The notes: generated by a model from the letters alone, not told the origin. A stretch of DNA of 64,000 nt from Compostibacter hankyongensis (GCF_039541075.1 NZ_BAABFN010000001.1:558001-622000), one strand, 5' to 3'; positions 53,173-61,825 are shown, counted from the stretch's first letter. Program-made: numbers and translations.

Positions 53173-54280
53173 GCGAATACAGTTTCCCCGGCAGCGCCTG
53201 TACGATATCCCGTATTTCGAGGTTGAGCATTGCCGTGGCAATGCGCGCAGGGGAGAGGCCGCTCTCCCGGGATATTTCGTCGATATGCAGCACCGGCTGC
53301 CGCTGCAGCAAAGCCAGCATCTTTTTTTCGTCTTCCCCGAATTTTTCGTCATCCCCGGTATCCCGGGGTCGTTCTTCCGGTTGCCCGGCTGTTTCCGGCA
53401 CTTCCCATCCCATCAGCTCCAGCAGATCGGCCGCACCCGTGATCAGCGCCGCCTTGTTTTTGCGGATCAGATAATGACAACCGGCGGAGCGGGCATCGCC
53501 GACGCGGCCGGGAAAGGCAAAAACATCCCGGTTATAGCTGTTGGCCAGCTCGGCCGTGATCATTGAACCGCCGCGCAGCCCCGTTTCCACCACAATGGTG
53601 GCGTCGGCCATGCCGGCAACGATCCGGTTTCGCCGGGGAAAATTCCGTTTATCCGGCAGGGTGCCGCTCATGAAATCCGTCAGCAGCCCGCCCTGTTCCG
53701 GCATCTGCCGGGCCACGGCCTGGTGTGCCGGGGGATAGATCCGGTCCAGCCCGTGCGCCAATACGGCTATCGTGGGCAGGCCCGCTTCCAGCGCCGCCTT
53801 GTGGGCTGCGATATCGATACCGTAAGCCAATCCGCTGACGACAACTACCCCAACAGCCGCCAGCTCCCGGACCAGCTTCTCGCAAACGGCCTTACCGTAG
53901 GCCGTGCAGTACCGGGTGCCCACGATACCGACAACGGGCGCGTGGTTCAGGTCTGTATTTCCCCTGTAGTACAGCATCACCGGGCTGTCGTAACAGTTCC
54001 TGAGCTTTTCGGGGTAAGCGGCATCGGTGTAAAACAGGGGGTGGATACGGTAGCGCCGGAGAAAGGACATTTCTTCTTCCACCCGTTCGAAGTCATGGAA
54101 CTGCCGGATGTTTTTGGCCCGGGAGGGGCCGATGCCCGGCGCCGCGCTCAGCAGCTTTTCGGGCGCCTCAAAGATATCGCGCGCTGTGGGAAAATGCTCC
54201 AGCAGGCTTCTGGCCAGCACGTCCCCGATATTGGGGACCAGGGTCAGCGCCAGCCGGTAGCGTAGTTCTTCGTCTGTCAT
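53156..54280 (-). CDS. dprA: DNA-processing protein DprA
   Basis: 374 residues; loads RecA onto incoming single-stranded DNA in natural transformation. N-terminal helix-hairpin-helix/SAM-like region (APGIGPSRAKNIRQF near residue 45) comes first. The Rossmann core follows, with VGIVGTRYCTAYGK, VSGLAYGIDIAAHKAALE, VLAHGLDRIYPPAH and FPRRNRIVAGMADATIVVE. A C-terminal winged helix (HIDEISRESGLSPARIATAM) completes it. Full length and intact. Its last residues (VSGF) and stop lie in repeat-like sequence. The OmpA-family gene lies 73 bases upstream on the same strand. Confidence 0.96.
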   Translation of the reverse strand: MTDEELRYRLALTLVPNIGDVLARSLLEHFPTARDIFEAPEKLLSAAPGIGPSRAKNIRQFHDFERVEEEMSFLRRYRIHPLFYTDAAYPEKLRNCYDSPVMLYYRGNTDLNHAPVVGIVGTRYCTAYGKAVCEKLVRELAAVGVVVVSGLAYGIDIAAHKAALEAGLPTIAVLAHGLDRIYPPAHQAVARQMPEQGGLLTDFMSGTLPDKRNFPRRNRIVAGMADATIVVETGLRGGSMITAELANSYNRDVFAFPGRVGDARSAGCHYLIRKNKAALITGAADLLELMGWEVPETAGQPEERPRDTGDDEKFGEDEKKMLALLQRQPVLHIDEISRESGLSPARIATAMLNLEIRDIVQALPGKLYSLVSGF

Positions 54281-54353
54281 AGCGGATGGGTTGGAGAATG
54301 AAGTTACCGAAAATCGAAAAGCCGCGGAATCAGCCCGGCGAAGGCAGCCCGGC

Positions 54354-56288
54354 TTATTGGCCGGTGATCAGAAATTCTGTGCGGCGGTTTCGGGCGCGGC
54401 CGGCCTCGGTGTCGTTGCCGGCGATGGGCTTCGTTTCCCCGAAGCCTTTGGCTTCCAGACGTCCCGCGGCGATACCGTGCCCCGTCAGGTAATCTACTAC
54501 CGACTGCGCGCGGTGCTGGGAAAGCAGCAGGTTGTCCTCGTCGTTGCCGATGTTATCGGTATGCCCGCTGATCTGTATCCGCAGGCTGGGATTTTGCTGC
54601 AGCAGCTGCACCAGGCGATCCAGCTCCGTGCGGGATTCGGGTTTCAGATCGTACTTGTTGGTATCAAAAAAGATATTTTTCAGGATCATGCCGGCATTTA
54701 CCCGGATGGTATCCAGCCCGATGTTGATCTGATAGGAGGTATCGGGCACCTGGTTCTTCAGGGGAAAGTTGTCGGAATAAAAAAGATAACCGGGACGGCC
54801 GACATTGAAGCCGTAGTTTTTTCCGACGGGAAGGGTCATCAGGTAGTTGCCCTGCCGGTCGGTGGGTACCCGGGAGATCGTTTTCCCGGAGTCCAGGTCC
54901 ACCAGGTCCACCACAGAGGGCAGTCGCTCCCGGGTTTGCTTGTCATACACAAAGCCTTTTACAAAAAGGGTCTTTACCGGACGGGCTTCCGGATACAGCT
55001 CAAAGCGATAGATATCCAGCTGTCCCCGGCTGTCGGCCCGGTCCGAGGCCAGGTAGGCCGTTTTGCCGTCGGCCGCCACAAAAAGGCTGCCTTCGTGATC
55101 GATGGTGTTGATGGGATAGCCCAGGTTTTCCGGCTTCCCCCAGGAGCCGTCCGGGTTCTTGCGGGCAAAAAAGAGGTCCATATCTCCCATGCCGGGCAGT
55201 TCGCCGGAGGCAAAAAAGAGCGTTTGGTTGTCCGCATGGATAAAAGGACTGCTTTCATTGCCGGAGGTGTTGATACCCGGACCCAGGTTTTCGGGCTTGC
55301 TCCAGGTGCCGCCGGGGCGAAGGTGGCTGACATAGATATCGCTGCCGCCGTATCCGCCGGGGCGGTTGCTCACAAAGTAGAGATCGCGGTTGTCCGGCGA
55401 AAGACAGGGTTGCGTATCCCAGTATTCGGTATTGACCGGAGCGCCGATGTTCCGGGGCGTGGTCCATCCCGTAGCGGTGCGGACGGTATAAAAGATATCG
55501 CAGCTGCCATATCCGCCGGGGGTATTGCAAAGGGTGTAAAGCAGCAGCCTTCCGTCCTGCGAAATGGTCTGCGCCCCCTCGTTGAAAGTAGTGTTGACCG
55601 GCGTGCCGATGCTCAGCGCCTTGCTCCAGCTGCTGTCCGGCCGGAGATGGCTGAAGAAGAAATCTTCGTTATGTCCCTGCAGGTTGCGGGTGAAGACCAG
55701 GGTACGCTGGTCGATGGTCAGCGTAGGAAAATATTCCGCATCCCCCGTATTGATGCTGTCCCCCAGATTGATCGGGGAAAAGGGGATGTTTTTGCCGGTA
55801 TATTGCTGTGCAAACGTAAAATGGCTCAGCCATTGTTCCGCCGTTTCCCGGTCCCGCCCGGAGGGATTTGTATTCAGATAAGCTTTTGTCAGGCGCAGGG
55901 CCAGCCCGAAATTCCCCGTGCCGGCAGCCGCTTTGGCGTACATGATCCAGCCGGACCGGAAGAAAGCGGAATCCAGCCGGAAGGCTTTTTCAAAAAAAGG
56001 CAGGGCTCTGGCATAGTCATGCTGCATATTGTAAATGGAGCCCAGCTTTGCATAGGCTTCCAGGTAGCCGGGATCGACGGCAACCGCCTGCTCCAGCCAG
56101 CGGACGGCTTCCGTACCGCCGGCGGAATAATCCAGGTATTGCTGCGCCTTATCATAATAGGCTTTGGCTTTTTTGGGCACGCCTGCGGGGTTGTACTGGG
56201 CATGCAGATTCGTATACATCAGCAGCAGTAGCGCCCATCCATACCGTCTGAGGGAAGCGGTGATTTTCCTGTCGATATGTGCTTTCAT
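54354..56288 (-). CDS. TPR/PD40/OmpA-domain protein, PorE-like architecture
   Basis: 644 residues. Signal peptide (SLRRYGWALLLLMYTNLHAQ) comes first, then TPR repeats (about residues 40-130; EAVRWLEQAVAVDPGYLEAY). A PD40 beta-propeller (about 190-420) follows, with recurring LYFVSNRPGGYGGSDIY and LFFASGELPGMGDMDLFFA units. A carboxypeptidase-regulatory-like domain (about 430-500) precedes a C-terminal OmpA peptidoglycan-binding domain (ISGHTDNIGNDEDNLLLSQH; AKGFGETKPIAGN). This order matches PorE, which anchors the type IX secretion system to peptidoglycan, but Bacteroidota carry several such paralogues. No lipobox Cys is seen. Role inferred, not certain. Confidence 0.85.
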   Translation of the reverse strand: MKAHIDRKITASLRRYGWALLLLMYTNLHAQYNPAGVPKKAKAYYDKAQQYLDYSAGGTEAVRWLEQAVAVDPGYLEAYAKLGSIYNMQHDYARALPFFEKAFRLDSAFFRSGWIMYAKAAAGTGNFGLALRLTKAYLNTNPSGRDRETAEQWLSHFTFAQQYTGKNIPFSPINLGDSINTGDAEYFPTLTIDQRTLVFTRNLQGHNEDFFFSHLRPDSSWSKALSIGTPVNTTFNEGAQTISQDGRLLLYTLCNTPGGYGSCDIFYTVRTATGWTTPRNIGAPVNTEYWDTQPCLSPDNRDLYFVSNRPGGYGGSDIYVSHLRPGGTWSKPENLGPGINTSGNESSPFIHADNQTLFFASGELPGMGDMDLFFARKNPDGSWGKPENLGYPINTIDHEGSLFVAADGKTAYLASDRADSRGQLDIYRFELYPEARPVKTLFVKGFVYDKQTRERLPSVVDLVDLDSGKTISRVPTDRQGNYLMTLPVGKNYGFNVGRPGYLFYSDNFPLKNQVPDTSYQINIGLDTIRVNAGMILKNIFFDTNKYDLKPESRTELDRLVQLLQQNPSLRIQISGHTDNIGNDEDNLLLSQHRAQSVVDYLTGHGIAAGRLEAKGFGETKPIAGNDTEAGRARNRRTEFLITGQ

Positions 56289-56366
56289 GTACCGTCAGTG
56301 TTAGGAACAAGCGGAGGAGGTTGCAGCCGCTTAAAATTAGGACAATTTACCGCCTTCCCAATTTTT

Positions 56367-56397
56367 TTTGCCGGATATGGAAAACCGGCTACCTTTG
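56367..56397 (+). promoter_or_regulatory. marR-type gene promoter
   Basis: TTTG (56367-56370), 19-base spacer, TACCTTTG (56390-56397): exact Bacteroidota promoter, 25 bases before the start codon. Confidence 0.75.
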
Positions 56398-56417
56398 TTG
56401 TGCATACAACTGTTGTA
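56397..56417. promoter_or_regulatory. MarR operator candidate 1
   Basis: Two overlapping dyads directly behind the -7 box: GTTGT-GCAT-ACAAC (56397-56410) and TACAAC-T-GTTGTA (56405-56417). The position suggests autorepression. A related site lies at 56890. Confidence 0.55.
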
Positions 56418-56422
56418 GTAGT

Positions 56423-56872
56423 ATGAAACTGGAAACAGCCATACGGCAGAAAGCATTTGAAAGCGAGCAGCAAAAGGCGTCGCTGAACGTGATGTATACC
56501 GGCAACTGGCTGAACGCGCAGACCAACCGGCTGCTCAAGCCTTTTGGCCTGTCTCATCAGCAGCTGAACGTGCTGCGTATCCTGAGGGGGGCCGGAAGCG
56601 GCACCAATCTTTGTGAGATACAGGAGCGGATGCTGGACCGGATGAGTAACTCCACGCGGCTGGTGGAAAAGTTGCGGCTGAAAGGACTGGTCACACGGGA
56701 CGCCTGTCCGGAAAACCGCCGGAAGGTGGATATCCGGATCACGCAAAAGGGTTTGGAGCTGCTCGGTGGCATTGACGGCGCCATACGGCAGATGCACGAA
56801 GGCATGTGTACCCGTATCAGCGCGAAGGAAGCGGCCCAGCTAAATGCGCTGCTCGAGAAGATGAGAAAATAA
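56423..56872 (+). CDS. MarR-family transcriptional regulator
   Basis: 149-residue winged-helix dimeric regulator. Helices and wing are visible in KPFGLSHQQLNVLRILRGAG, LCEIQERMLDRMSNSTRLVEKL (recognition helix) and RKVDIRITQKGLELLGGID (wing and alpha-5). Start at 56423 (MKLETAIRQ). It probably represses itself and the flavin-reductase gene 128 bases downstream through matching dyads in front of each. MarR proteins of this kind often respond to oxidants or phenolic compounds; the signal here is unknown. Confidence 0.9.
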   Translation: MKLETAIRQKAFESEQQKASLNVMYTGNWLNAQTNRLLKPFGLSHQQLNVLRILRGAGSGTNLCEIQERMLDRMSNSTRLVEKLRLKGLVTRDACPENRRKVDIRITQKGLELLGGIDGAIRQMHEGMCTRISAKEAAQLNALLEKMRK

Positions 56873-56889
56873 ATTTTTTTACCTCAAAT

Positions 56890-56903
56890 GTTGTATAGAC
56901 AAT
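56890..56903. promoter_or_regulatory. MarR operator candidate 2
   Basis: GTTGT-ATAG-ACAAT, same half-site and spacing as the dyad at 56397, with one mismatch at the outer pair. It lies between the marR-type gene and the flavin reductase gene. Confidence 0.5.
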
Positions 56904-57000
56904 AATCGTTTGGATATTTATCAGCAGCCCGGCATGATCATATTTCGCAAGGGGTATAGGCATGCCGGGGTCAACACTTCAAAACAAAAACAGTAAACCG

Positions 57001-57603
57001 ATGAAAATCGCAATTATCCTGGGCAGTATCCGTATCGGCCGCCGGTCTCATCATGTAGCGGCCTATTTGCAGCAGCGTCTTTCGCAGTTCAGGGGCGTGG
57101 AGGCGGAGGTCATTGACCCGGCAGAGCATGCCCTTCCCCTGATGGACGAACGTTATGGCATGCATCCCAGTCCTTCCGAGCTCCTGCTTTTCCTGGGTGA
57201 AAAGATCAAGGCAGCCGATGCCTATATCCTGCTGAGCCCGGAATACAACGGCAGCTATTCGGGCGTGCTGAAGAATGTGGTAGATTATTTTGGCCGGCAG
57301 ATGAGCGGTAAGCCCATCGGTGTGACCACCGTATCCGGCGGCAGGCTGGGCGGTATTAACGCTTCCCATCACCTCCAGAGCCTGGTGTTATCCATACAGG
57401 CTTATCCGCAGCCCCAGAAGCTGCTCGTATCCCAGGTGCAGGACCTGTTTGACGAAGCCGGTCAGGTAATACAGGAGAGCTTTGTTGCCCAGGTCGACAG
57501 CTATCTAAAGGCATTTCTGCCCTTCGCCCATGCGCTGGTCGGATCCCGCAGGGATCCCTGGTTACCGGAGACCATTGACGATTCCGCGGCCGTTAACGCT
57601 TAA
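57001..57603 (+). CDS. NAD(P)H-dependent FMN reductase
   Basis: 200-residue flavodoxin-like oxidoreductase. The phosphate-binding loop LGSIRIGRRSHHVA is near residue 6, the flavin-contact motif LSPEYNGSYSGVLKNVVDYF near residues 78-97, and VTTVSGGRLGGINA near residue 110. These enzymes reduce FMN, quinones, azo dyes or chromate. Location behind a MarR regulator and its operator suggests induction by redox-active or electrophilic compounds. Start at 57001 (MKIAIILG) is the family start. Confidence 0.9.
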   Translation: MKIAIILGSIRIGRRSHHVAAYLQQRLSQFRGVEAEVIDPAEHALPLMDERYGMHPSPSELLLFLGEKIKAADAYILLSPEYNGSYSGVLKNVVDYFGRQMSGKPIGVTTVSGGRLGGINASHHLQSLVLSIQAYPQPQKLLVSQVQDLFDEAGQVIQESFVAQVDSYLKAFLPFAHALVGSRRDPWLPETIDDSAAVNA

Positions 57604-57607
57604 GGCG

Positions 57608-58255
57608 TCAGGGTACGTTGATATACTTATGAAGCTGGAGGGAGAGCTCCCACTGCGGGTTTGCCTTGATGTATTCGATGATCAGCGGCAGCATCTGTTC
57701 CCGCCGGCTCCATTCCGGCTGCAGATACAGCCTGCAGGAAGGACTTACCCGGGCTGCATGTTCCTCGGCCCAGGCCAGATCGGTCCGGTGATAAACGACT
57801 ACTTTCAGCTCCTGCGCATGGCCATAGGCCTCGGGGAGCGGGGCCTTGAATTTTTTCGGTGAAAGACATACCCAATCCCAATCTCCGCTGAAGGGGGCGG
57901 TGCCGGATGTTTCGATATGGATGCGAAAACCCCGCCGGTGCAGGGCCTCGCAAAGGTCGCCAAGGGGATGCAGGAGCGGCTCCCCGCCGGTGACGACAGC
58001 CAGGCGTCCGGGATGAGCGGCCGCTTCCGCCGCCATATCGCTTACGGACACCTGTGGATGCTTATCAGCATCCCAGCTTTCTTTTACATCACACCATACA
58101 CAGCCCACATCACAGCCGCCCAGGCGGATAAAATAAGCGGCGCTGCCCTGGTAAAAACCTTCGCCCTGCAGCGTATAGAAGGCCTCCATCAGCGGAAGAA
58201 AAGCGCCGGGTGCGGCGGTCCGCTCCGCCGGGGTTATGTCCGGGAAAATATCCAT
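57608..58255 (-). CDS. queE: 7-carboxy-7-deazaguanine synthase
   Basis: 215-residue radical-SAM enzyme making CDG, a step to queuosine in tRNA. The iron-sulfur motif is CDVGCVWC (CX3CX2C) near residue 50, preceded by FYTLQGEGFYQGSAAYFIRL. VVTGGEPLLHP follows, then HIETSGTAPFSGDWDWVCLS and LQPEWSRREQMLPLIIEY. It is convergent with the flavin reductase gene, stops four bases apart. Its ATG begins only four bases after a TACCTTTG box, so the mRNA may be leaderless. Other queuosine genes are not in the window. Confidence 0.95.
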   Translation of the reverse strand: MDIFPDITPAERTAAPGAFLPLMEAFYTLQGEGFYQGSAAYFIRLGGCDVGCVWCDVKESWDADKHPQVSVSDMAAEAAAHPGRLAVVTGGEPLLHPLGDLCEALHRRGFRIHIETSGTAPFSGDWDWVCLSPKKFKAPLPEAYGHAQELKVVVYHRTDLAWAEEHAARVSPSCRLYLQPEWSRREQMLPLIIEYIKANPQWELSLQLHKYINVP

Positions 58256-58259
58256 GCTG

Positions 58260-58267
58260 CAAAGGTA
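58260..58267 (-). promoter_or_regulatory. -7 element (TACCTTTG) of queE
   Basis: Exact box on the minus strand ending four bases before the ATG. This places the expected transcription start at or next to the start codon. No clear -33 TTTG. It lies in the 34-base gap after the DUF4397 gene. Confidence 0.6.
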
Positions 58268-58289
58268 AGAAAGGATCGCTTGCCGCCCG

Positions 58290-59036
58290 CTATTCCGCTG
58301 CTTTGGGGGCGTTATCGGCCGTTGAATCGAGTGTCAGCATAGCGTTCGGTATATACCTGATCTGCACGCTGTCGTTGCCCGTTCCGGCGGGATGGCCGGT
58401 CAGCAGCAGGGTATAGACTTTTCTTTCTTCCACCGCGATGGTCCGGCTGGTATGGATGTCCCCTCCGTCATTTACATCGATGGTGATGGCGCCGGTATCG
58501 ATGGCGGTAAAATCCGAGACGGTGTTAAAGGCGGGATGATCGGAGATCAGCTCTCCCTTCCCGTTGCTGACCGTAACGGCAGGACTGCCCGAGCCGGGAA
58601 TGGCGTTGATGTAGCGGATATAGGATTTTCCGGCCTGTCCGGACAGGCTGTCCAGCCCGTCTTCGACCACAATGTTATAAAAGGCATCGCCCATGCCGGT
58701 CACAAACAGCGAATAGTATTTGTCGGGCTGATAAGTAGGGGTATCCACCGCCAGCGATTCTCCTGTGGCGGCATCGTAGGATTCGGTATATCTTTTCCCG
58801 GGGAAGACGGCCAGGTAGCCGCCGGTATAGCTCATGTAGGGGAGCGGGTTCAGCTCGTTGCCCGATAAGGCAACCCCGACAACGGGCTTGTCCGGCGCCA
58901 GGTTGAAGGCCATTAATCCCGCTACCTTTGGTCTTACATGATCATCGTCGTCGTGGCAGGAAGCAAGAAATACCGAGACGGTTAAGCAGATCCCCAGCAG
59001 CCATAGCAGGCGGGAACCGGATAGGAAACGTTTCAT
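58290..59036 (-). CDS. DUF4397-domain lipoprotein
   Basis: 248 residues. Signal peptide ends in the lipobox LASC (Cys near residue 27), followed by DDDDH. Two DUF4397-type repeats follow: GLMAFNLAPDKPVVGVALSG near residue 40 and YIRYINAIPGSGSPAVTVSN near residue 139, each leading to strands such as YTLLLTG. It is likely anchored in the outer or inner membrane facing the periplasm or surface. Function unknown. queE lies downstream on the same strand but has its own -7 box. Confidence 0.85.
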   Translation of the reverse strand: MKRFLSGSRLLWLLGICLTVSVFLASCHDDDDHVRPKVAGLMAFNLAPDKPVVGVALSGNELNPLPYMSYTGGYLAVFPGKRYTESYDAATGESLAVDTPTYQPDKYYSLFVTGMGDAFYNIVVEDGLDSLSGQAGKSYIRYINAIPGSGSPAVTVSNGKGELISDHPAFNTVSDFTAIDTGAITIDVNDGGDIHTSRTIAVEERKVYTLLLTGHPAGTGNDSVQIRYIPNAMLTLDSTADNAPKAAE

Positions 59037-59118
59037 AGTATTCGGTTTTTTTCACAGATAGAAAATCAGACGGGATTACTAAGATAAGGAAAAATGAGCA
59101 GAACCGGCTGCGTCTTCC

Positions 59119-60006
59119 TCAGCGCCCGGCTTCCAGACGGGCTATGGCCGCATGGAAGGTGTTCTTCAGCAAGGCGGCCCGCGTCATGGGACCTACCCCG
59201 CCGGGCACCGGTGTGATAAAGCTGCAGCGGGGCGCCACTTCATCGAACTTTACATCCCCGACCAGCCGGAACCCCGATTTTTTGCTGTCGTCTGCTACCC
59301 GGGTAATGCCCACATCGATGACCACGGCCCCGGACTTTACCATATCTGCCGTGACAAACTCCGCTTTGCCCAGCGCCGCTACGATGATATCGGCCTGCAG
59401 GCACAGCTCCTTCAGGTTATGCGTATGGGAGTGGCAGAGGGTGACGGTACAGTTGCCGTAAGGGGTATTCCGGCTCAGCAAGATGCTCATGGGGGTGCCC
59501 ACGATATGGCTGCGGCCGATCACCACGGCGTGCTTGCCCCGGGTGGGCACCTGGTAATGTTCCAGCATCAGCATAATGCCATAGGGGGTAGCCGGGATAA
59601 AGGTCGGCAAGTTGTTGACCATCCTGCCGAGGCTGACGGGATGAAAGCCGTCCACATCCTTCTCGGGGGCGATGCTGTTGATGACGGCCTCTTCTTCGAT
59701 ATGCCGGGGCAGCGGCAGCTGCACCAGGATGCCGTCTATCGCCGGGTTGTCGTTCAGCAGGGCAATCTGGTCCAGCAGGTTCTTCTGGGAGATGGCGGCG
59801 TCGAAGCGCAGCAGCGTAGAGTCGAACCCGACCTCGGCACAGTCTTTTACCTTGGCGGCCACATACGTTTCGCTGGCGCCGTCATTGCCCACGAGGATAG
59901 CGGCCAGGTGGGGCGTCTTTTTTCCCTGAAGCCGCAGGATTTCGGCTTCTTGTCTGATCGCTTCTTTGATAGCCGCGGAAACGATCTTACCGTCTAAGAG
60001 TTGCAT
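59119..60006 (-). CDS. folD: Methylene-THF dehydrogenase / methenyl-THF cyclohydrolase
   Basis: 295-residue bifunctional folate enzyme giving 10-formyl-THF and NADPH. Active-site Lys in TYVAAKVKDC near residue 56, ILVQLPLPRHI near residue 98, the DGFHPVSLGRM loop, VVIGRSHIVGTPM (Rossmann) near residue 164, and PVPGGVGPMTRA near the end. Full length. Its ATG follows a perfect promoter by only four bases, consistent with a leaderless transcript. Confidence 0.97.
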   Translation of the reverse strand: MQLLDGKIVSAAIKEAIRQEAEILRLQGKKTPHLAAILVGNDGASETYVAAKVKDCAEVGFDSTLLRFDAAISQKNLLDQIALLNDNPAIDGILVQLPLPRHIEEEAVINSIAPEKDVDGFHPVSLGRMVNNLPTFIPATPYGIMLMLEHYQVPTRGKHAVVIGRSHIVGTPMSILLSRNTPYGNCTVTLCHSHTHNLKELCLQADIIVAALGKAEFVTADMVKSGAVVIDVGITRVADDSKKSGFRLVGDVKFDEVAPRCSFITPVPGGVGPMTRAALLKNTFHAAIARLEAGR

Positions 60007-60010
60007 GGCG

Positions 60011-60041
60011 CAAACCTACGCTAATTCAGGGAATGTGCAAA
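60011..60041 (-). promoter_or_regulatory. folD promoter, probably leaderless
   Basis: Minus strand: TTTG (60041-60038), 19-base spacer, TAGGTTTG (60018-60011), then four bases to the ATG at 60006. The transcription start should fall on or beside the start codon. Confidence 0.75.
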
Positions 60042-60125
60042 CAGTTGCGGAATACAGGCGCTGCGGCGGCAGGCGATGACAGGGCGCGGGGAAGATAAGC
60101 GGCGGAACACTAAACGGCGAAGCGA

Positions 60126-60155
60126 TAAAAAAAGGCAGGGCTCGACAACCCCGCC
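60126..60155 (-). terminator. pckA intrinsic terminator
   Basis: Minus strand: GGCGGGG (60155-60149), loop, CCCTGCC (60140-60134), seven base pairs with one G-T, followed by a run of seven T (60133-60127). It lies 12 bases after the pckA stop codon. Nothing else is evident in the 160-base gap to folD apart from the folD promoter. Confidence 0.75.
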
Positions 60156-60166
60156 GTATGCGCTAA

Positions 60167-61774
60167 TCAAAAAAAGAGATGGGGGGCGCCGTTCCGTATG
60201 CGGGAGCCGGCATGTCCCTCGTATTTTTTAAAATTGTTTATAAACAGGCCGGCCAGCCGACCGGCCTGTTTGTCGTAAGAGGACGGATTTTTCCAGGTAT
60301 TGCGCGGATCGAGCAGGGCTGCGGGTACGCCGGGGCAGACGGTGGGCATAGCGGTTCCGAATACCGGATGCCGGGTATAGGACATGGTATCCAGCCGTCC
60401 TTCCAGCGCGGCGGTGATCATAGCCCGCGTATACGATAGGGGAATACGGGTACCGCTGCCGTAACCTCCGCCGGTCCAGCCCGTATTGACCAGCCAGCAT
60501 TGTACCCGGTGTCGCCGGATACGCTCGCCCAGCAGGGCGGCGTACCGGGCAGGGTGCAGCGGTAGAAACGGAGCGCCGAAGCAGGCGCTGAAGGTGGCGC
60601 TGGGCTCGGTGACACCCGTTTCGGTGCCGGCTACTTTGGCCGTATAGCCGGAAAGGAACTGGTACATGGCCTGACCTTCATCCAGCCGTGCTATGGGCGG
60701 CAGCACACCATAGGCATCGCAGGCCAGGAAAAAGATATGACGGGGATGCGACCCCGACGGGGGCTTGGCGGCATCCTCAATATGATACAGCGGATAGCTG
60801 ACCCGCGTATTTTCGGTGATGGCCCGGTCGGCATAATCCACTTCGCGGCTTCCCGGGAAGAACCGCACGTTCTCCAGCAGCGCTCCATGCCGGATGGCCC
60901 GGAATATCTGCGGCTCTTTTTCGATGTTCAGGTCAATACATTTGGCATAACAGCCGCCTTCGAAATTGAACACCCCTTCATCCGACCAGCCGTGCTCGTC
61001 GTCCCCGATCAGCTGCCGGTGCGGATCGGTGCTCAGGGTGGTTTTGCCCGTGCCGCTCAATCCGAAGAAAAGAGCGGTATCCCCCTGTCTGCCGCGATTG
61101 GCCGAGCAATGCATGCTCAGCACGCCCTTCGCCGGCAACAGGTAGTTCAGTACGGAGAAAATGCTTTTTTTGATCTCTCCGGTATAGGCGGTGCCCCCGA
61201 TGAGGATGACCCGTTTGCCAAAGTTGAGAATGACAAAGTTGGCGTCCGCCGTGCCGTCCGCTGCGGGATCGGCCCGGAAGCCGGGCGCGTGCAGCACCGT
61301 CCAGTCCGGCGTAAACATTTTCGCTTCAGGGGCGCCGGGGCGTCCGAACATATTGTAGCAAAAAAGGCTTCCCGAAGGTTGCTCCGTAACCACGCGCAGC
61401 TGCAGCCGGTAGCGGGGATCGGCGCATACATAGCTGTCCCGCACCCAAAGATCCTGCCGGCTGAGATAGGCGCAGACCTGCTGCTGCAGCCCGTCGAACC
61501 GCCGGGCATCAAAAGGCCGGTTGATCTCGTTCCAGTCGACAGTCTCTGCGGTGTCTGCGTCTTTTACGATAAAGCGGTCGCGGGGCGAACGGCCGGTAAA
61601 TTTCCCCGTATGGATAACGAGGGCGCCCGAGCTGCTCAGCTGTCCTTCTTCCCGTATAAGCGTCTGCGTTATTAATTCCTCCGGCAGCGTCTGTGTATAT
61701 ACCTGTGTATCGTCGCCGGGGTATAGTCCCAGGTAATCCAGCGAAAGGGGGGATGGAGATAAAGTTGCCTGCAT
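60167..61774 (-). CDS. pckA: Phosphoenolpyruvate carboxykinase (ATP)
   Basis: 535 residues; converts oxaloacetate and ATP to PEP and CO2 for gluconeogenesis. Substrate Arg in GRSPRDRFIV near residue 60, YTGEIKKSIF near residue 200 with metal-binding Lys, MHCSANRG with metal His, P-loop FFGLSGTGKTTLS near residue 240, IGDDEHGWSD, and NTGWTGGGYGSG-RIPLSYTRA near residue 430. Length normal for the ATP-dependent class. Own promoter and terminator; monocistronic. It would turn C4 products of sugar-acid breakdown into sugars. Confidence 0.97.
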   Translation of the reverse strand: MQATLSPSPLSLDYLGLYPGDDTQVYTQTLPEELITQTLIREEGQLSSSGALVIHTGKFTGRSPRDRFIVKDADTAETVDWNEINRPFDARRFDGLQQQVCAYLSRQDLWVRDSYVCADPRYRLQLRVVTEQPSGSLFCYNMFGRPGAPEAKMFTPDWTVLHAPGFRADPAADGTADANFVILNFGKRVILIGGTAYTGEIKKSIFSVLNYLLPAKGVLSMHCSANRGRQGDTALFFGLSGTGKTTLSTDPHRQLIGDDEHGWSDEGVFNFEGGCYAKCIDLNIEKEPQIFRAIRHGALLENVRFFPGSREVDYADRAITENTRVSYPLYHIEDAAKPPSGSHPRHIFFLACDAYGVLPPIARLDEGQAMYQFLSGYTAKVAGTETGVTEPSATFSACFGAPFLPLHPARYAALLGERIRRHRVQCWLVNTGWTGGGYGSGTRIPLSYTRAMITAALEGRLDTMSYTRHPVFGTAMPTVCPGVPAALLDPRNTWKNPSSYDKQAGRLAGLFINNFKKYEGHAGSRIRNGAPHLFF

Positions 61775-61795
61775 ACCGAGTTGTTTGGATCAGGG

Positions 61796-61825
61796 CAAAG
61801 ATATCGTTTTTTGGAAAATATCAAA
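61796..61825 (-). promoter_or_regulatory. pckA promoter
   Basis: Minus strand: TTTG (61825-61822), 18-base spacer, TATCTTTG (61803-61796), 21 bases before the start codon. Confidence 0.75.

Noticed and set aside
54291..56231. 646-codon + strand frame
   Set aside because: Antisense to the PorE-like OmpA-family gene; no recognisable domain.
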